Source: Malachius bipustulatus (Eukaryota > Arthropoda > Insecta > Coleoptera > Melyridae). From it: DNA of 64,000 bases. The first letter of the stretch is position 1; every line of letters starts with the position of its first letter. Of the stretch, positions 60,892 to 64,000 are shown piece by piece. The stretch lies in contig OU342639.1 in the NCBI GenBank assembly GCA_910589415.1, positions 7,138,268 through 7,202,267 of the forward strand, read 5' to 3'. Position numbers and translations under genes: made by a program. The notes below the pieces were generated by a model that did no database searches, had not been told where the DNA came from, and saw only the letters and a program-made list of their open reading frames with translations.

Positions 60892-61101
60892 TTAATTATT
60901 TAACAAATTTAACACATAAATTATTTTTTCTGACAATGCTCTGCTTTTATGACCTTTTCTCCAATTTATGAAATGTTTATGAGTAGATTCCTATTTTTCT
61001 CTCGAAACTACAGGTAGCAAATTCAAAGAACACAAACCTGCTTGTTTTCTGACTTCAGGTGGTGTGTTTTCTGCTTCAGATTCAGAGGAATTACAATCCA
61101 T
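60892..61101 (-). pseudogene. N-terminal fragment resembling tyrosine-recombinase-like (Crypton-type) insect proteins
   Basis: From ATG 61101 the minus strand reads an acidic start (SESEAENTPPEVRK), then LNLLPVVSREK, an in-frame TAG at codon 37, then ESTHKHFINWRKGHKSRALSEK, and stops at about 60892. The pattern NLLP..SREKY...Y..F..W is what I recall from the N-terminal helical domain of Crypton-type recombinase-like proteins in insects; the TAG stands where that pattern has Tyr. No catalytic domain follows. The match rests on memory of the motif, so it needs a search. A short host exon with one nonsense change is the alternative. Confidence 0.45.
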
Positions 61102-61802
61102 TATGATGATAGGTACCTAACTAAAGATTATTTTTTCAGACTACCTAACCATTTCTACCAATGACTTTTTAATATTACTATTATATACTGTTAAATCATT
61201 GAATTCTACCGACAATATTTATTATTATTTATTATTAGACTCCGTATAAACTAAAAATAAGTGACGTGAGCGTGGAGACGTGGTAGATAATAACAATGAT
61301 TTAAGAGAGGTTAGTATATCATTGATATGCAACTTCTACACAACGCAGGCGCTGTGCGTCGTCGATGGAAGTTAGTAGAGGTGTGCGAGTTATTTTCACG
61401 ATCACGTTCGTGAATTTGATTTGAACGCTATCAATGCTGTTATTAGCGATCAACTCGTAAATTTTAATAATTACTGCCACAAGAGAATAATGAGTATATT
61501 TTATAGTCTTGTCGGGTTCTATGTTATCCCATTTGTGTTTATTTTAATACCTTGAAGCTTTAAATGAATAGTTATTCCATTAACAATAATTAACAGTTGA
61601 GTTCTCAGTTACCGCCCATCACTATTGTTTACATTAAAACTGTACGGAAACGATTTTTGGCTATGCGTTATGTCACTTTGTCGCACAGTTTTGGATACGT
61701 GAGAATCTGCTAGTTTGCGCACAAAAAACGATGCGCAAAGTAGTGTTTTGTATAGTGGTCGTAGGAAAACTTGTTTTTTTTTTTATGGTAAATGAACATG
61801 TA
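61102..61802. other. Spacer, no gene identified
   Basis: No domain-bearing frame. A short inverted word ATTTTCACGATCACGTTCGTGAATTT-like lies near 61393-61418 (CACGA...TCGTG). Confidence 0.4.
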
Positions 61803-62485
61803 CTGCAGTGAAATCCCTGCTATGACGCTCTCGGGGCGGTGCTGAGCGAAGATATTGTAAATAAATTCAAATAAATTTAAGTCGAGAATAGTAAAATTGT
61901 ATTGTAAAATAAAATTGTATAAAATTGTATTAATCACAGGATTATCATGCTATAAAGTGAAGTGGATTTTAATTGTTGTTCGATGCCCATATCAATATTT
62001 ATGTCGAAGAGAATTAATTAAAATCAAACTATTAATGCTTTTTGGTGGCGAAAATACAACGTCGGAATTTTCCTATTTTTTAATTGTTGATGTACTTAAG
62101 AAACATTAATTCTTATTTGGTAGACGATCCAAATTTATTAGTTTGGTAATTTAAAAAAGGTGCATTTTGGGGCAGTAACTATTTACGTTAACTTTAAATC
62201 GTTGCCTGTTTTACTCCTCAAGAAACACCCCATGAAATGCTATTCCAAACTGATGCGGTTCTATGCATGACGAAAGTCTGGAATAAGGTGGTACGAGTCA
62301 TAACAAACTGAATCTGATAGGGGATGATGAGCTATTGCAGTTCGACGTGTATTCCTACCGGGCCTTGTTGTAGGTGGGATCAAGCGGGCCACGTCTTTTG
62401 AACATACTTCCAATAAAACCCATAAAAAAATCTGTAAAATAGGCTCATGTTAACTACTTTTCTTCGATGTTCAGCATACTCGAAT
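61803..62485 (-). pseudogene. Third jockey-family 3' fragment, with an insert
   Basis: Minus strand 62485-62180 matches the C-terminal coding part of the 10240-15250 family (SLFYR, then GPL.P, CATCAGTTTGGAATAGCATTTCATGG). 61856-61803 matches its last codons and 3' end (GAGCGTCATAGCAGGGATTTCACTGCAG). About 320 bp of unrelated AT-rich DNA (61857-62173) separates them, probably a small insertion. Frame breaks throughout show that it is inactive. Confidence 0.7.
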
Positions 62486-64000
62486 ACAGTAGTAGGTACC
62501 TATATGTGATTATTATTGAAAAGATAAAATCAGAGTTTTGGTATAAATTAATTTTTTAAATGGTTAATACATTTTGAGAAATATTTAAAATTATATAGAC
62601 TAGGAATGGAATGAAAACTTACCTCTATGATAAGAGGTCTTGTTTTTCGAATAGATCGGACGATTATTTTTTCATAAAACCTGCAAAATGAAGACGAATA
62701 AAATACCTAAGGATCTTCCCTTATGGCTCGCTTTTCATCGCTGCTGCGAATCGAGATTTGCATTCGAACGCCGACTAACCGGCCTGATTAATTCGTACCT
62801 TATCAGTGCAGGCGATGTCACCGCTACGGACTTCGAGCCATAAGCTTCGTTGTAAAAATCAACTCAAAATAAAAAGTAATATCAATAATAGAAGAAACTA
62901 AAAACCAGAAAATTAAAAAAGGACCATTCTACAAAAATTAGACTATTTCTGACTATATACATCTATTTCGAGTCTTCCTATAGTTATTTTTAGCGGACTA
63001 AGAAATTAAAAATGCTACACTTGTGGAAAAAATCCTTGACTGGTGTTTAACGTGGAACTGAATGATGCCTCCCTCTAGGTGTAATAACTTACGGTGGATA
63101 GAAATTCTGAGATTTTACTGAACGTAGATCATATGTTTCCATACATGAAGTGATAGATAATAATAATTTAGTACCCCGACGGCAGATTTCATCATCGATA
63201 GGCCCCCGGTATTAACGTTTATCTATAAAACAGGGGCCCTATTAAGTGAAGTCAGGTGTGAAAGCTCCTCCTATTAATTACCAGCACAACGGACAACGGC
63301 ACCATATTATTTACAATGATATGCTGGTATACCTACCGTGTGAATGGGGAGGCATTCTCTCGGAATCTGAGGTAGGAGGGAGCAGATTTTACTTTAATGT
63401 AACACTCCCTGTAACAGTTCTAAGTGATCCTTAGTCAAGTAAGCGGATTTGCGATAATTATTATCTGACTGATGGTATTCATTCAGATTTACTTTCTTGT
63501 TTCCCTAGGTTTGCTAAACTAGTTCCTGTTCGTCATCACACATATAATAAATCCATACAAGTTTCGATAGACCGCTGCTTGTGTATAAATAAATTTGTAA
63601 TAACATTCTAACTTAACGATTATATTGTCAATTTGTAGTGCCAATTGGACAAGTTCCATTGGCCATACCACATACCACCTTTGAAAGTAAAAGCCGAAAA
63701 TGGCGGACTTTTTTCCGTAATTTTCGTTTTTCACAAGTAAATCCGAAGCGGTTATTTTGACGGCTGTCAAAATGTGACATTGTTCGGAGTTTTTTTTAAG
63801 ACGGATAAGATAGCGTGTATGACAGGTCTCAATCGTCTTTTGTTGTTCCGCAACCCGCCTCAACTTTGTTTTTTTTTATGACAGCCATGCTGGATTTTTC
63901 CCTTTTTGAACGTCATTTATTTTTCTAATTACTAAGATGTAGGTATAACACTACGAGTTATAAAAATTCAATACCATAAGAAGAAAAGATAACAATCGGT
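62486..64000. other. Spacer, no gene identified
   Basis: Contains a short inverted pair TTATGGCTCG (about 62721) and CGAGCCATAA (about 62836) bounding about 105 bp of GC-richer DNA, otherwise unremarkable. The frames at 63246-63434 and 63519-63863 show no recognisable domain. Confidence 0.4.

Noticed and set aside
1..64000. CRISPR arrays, tRNA or rRNA genes, bacterial operons
   Set aside because: No regularly spaced short repeats with unique spacers, no B-box-like GGTTCGAATCC with a paired acceptor stem, and no rRNA words were recognised by eye.

Overview
The window looks like a repeat-choked stretch of an animal genome, almost certainly an insect. The evidence is the type of mobile elements present (mariner-like and Tc1-like elements with long inverted arms, jockey-group and I-group non-LTR retrotransposons, a BEL/Pao LTR retrotransposon and hAT transposons), the AT-rich spacers, and the absence of bacterial operon structure. 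A beetle is possible but cannot be shown from the sequence. I found no host gene that I can name. Apart from one unrecognised exon-like stretch (5.4-5.7 kb) and one unrecognised short membrane-type reading frame (15.8-16.0 kb), everything identifiable is a mobile element or a fragment of one.

Layout. 0-2.8 kb: two adjacent mariner-like elements with arms of about 400 bp. 6.0-7.7 kb: two foldback elements. 10.2-15.25 kb: a nearly complete jockey-group element whose endonuclease domain is split by a 1,962-bp Tc1-like element. 16.1-17.6 kb: probable LTR plus primer-binding site. 20.5 kb: reverse-transcriptase scrap. 22.2-23.3 kb: foldback element. 25.3-31.1 kb: a nest of at least five insertions in a jockey fragment. 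32.9-35.9 kb: 5'-truncated I-group element with RNase H. 36.0-36.5 and 43.8-44.7 kb: degenerate RNase H-type non-LTR remnants. 42.7-43.6 kb: non-autonomous hAT-like element packed with GATC. 50.0-60.2 kb: BEL/Pao element with apparently identical 282-bp LTRs, one of which holds a 4.2-kb hAT element. 60.9-62.5 kb: a recombinase-like pseudogene fragment and a third jockey-family fragment.

Many insertions can be dated relative to one another because the target duplication is visible and removing the insert restores a reading frame or a known repeat. Clear cases are the Tc1-like element at 10801-12762 (TA), the long-arm element at 28108-30079 (CCGT), the hAT at 55872-60097 (8-bp TGAATGAG), the GATC-rich element at 42707-43621 (8-bp CCTTTAGG) and the BEL/Pao element (TCCCC).

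The least ordinary observations are the GATC-dense ends of the hAT-like element, the TCGGG/TCAGG array sitting inside a transposase reading frame with a 4-bp flanking duplication, the unclassified 4-bp-duplication element, and the BEL/Pao element that has lost the reverse-transcriptase thumb and the front of RNase H in frame while keeping matching LTRs.
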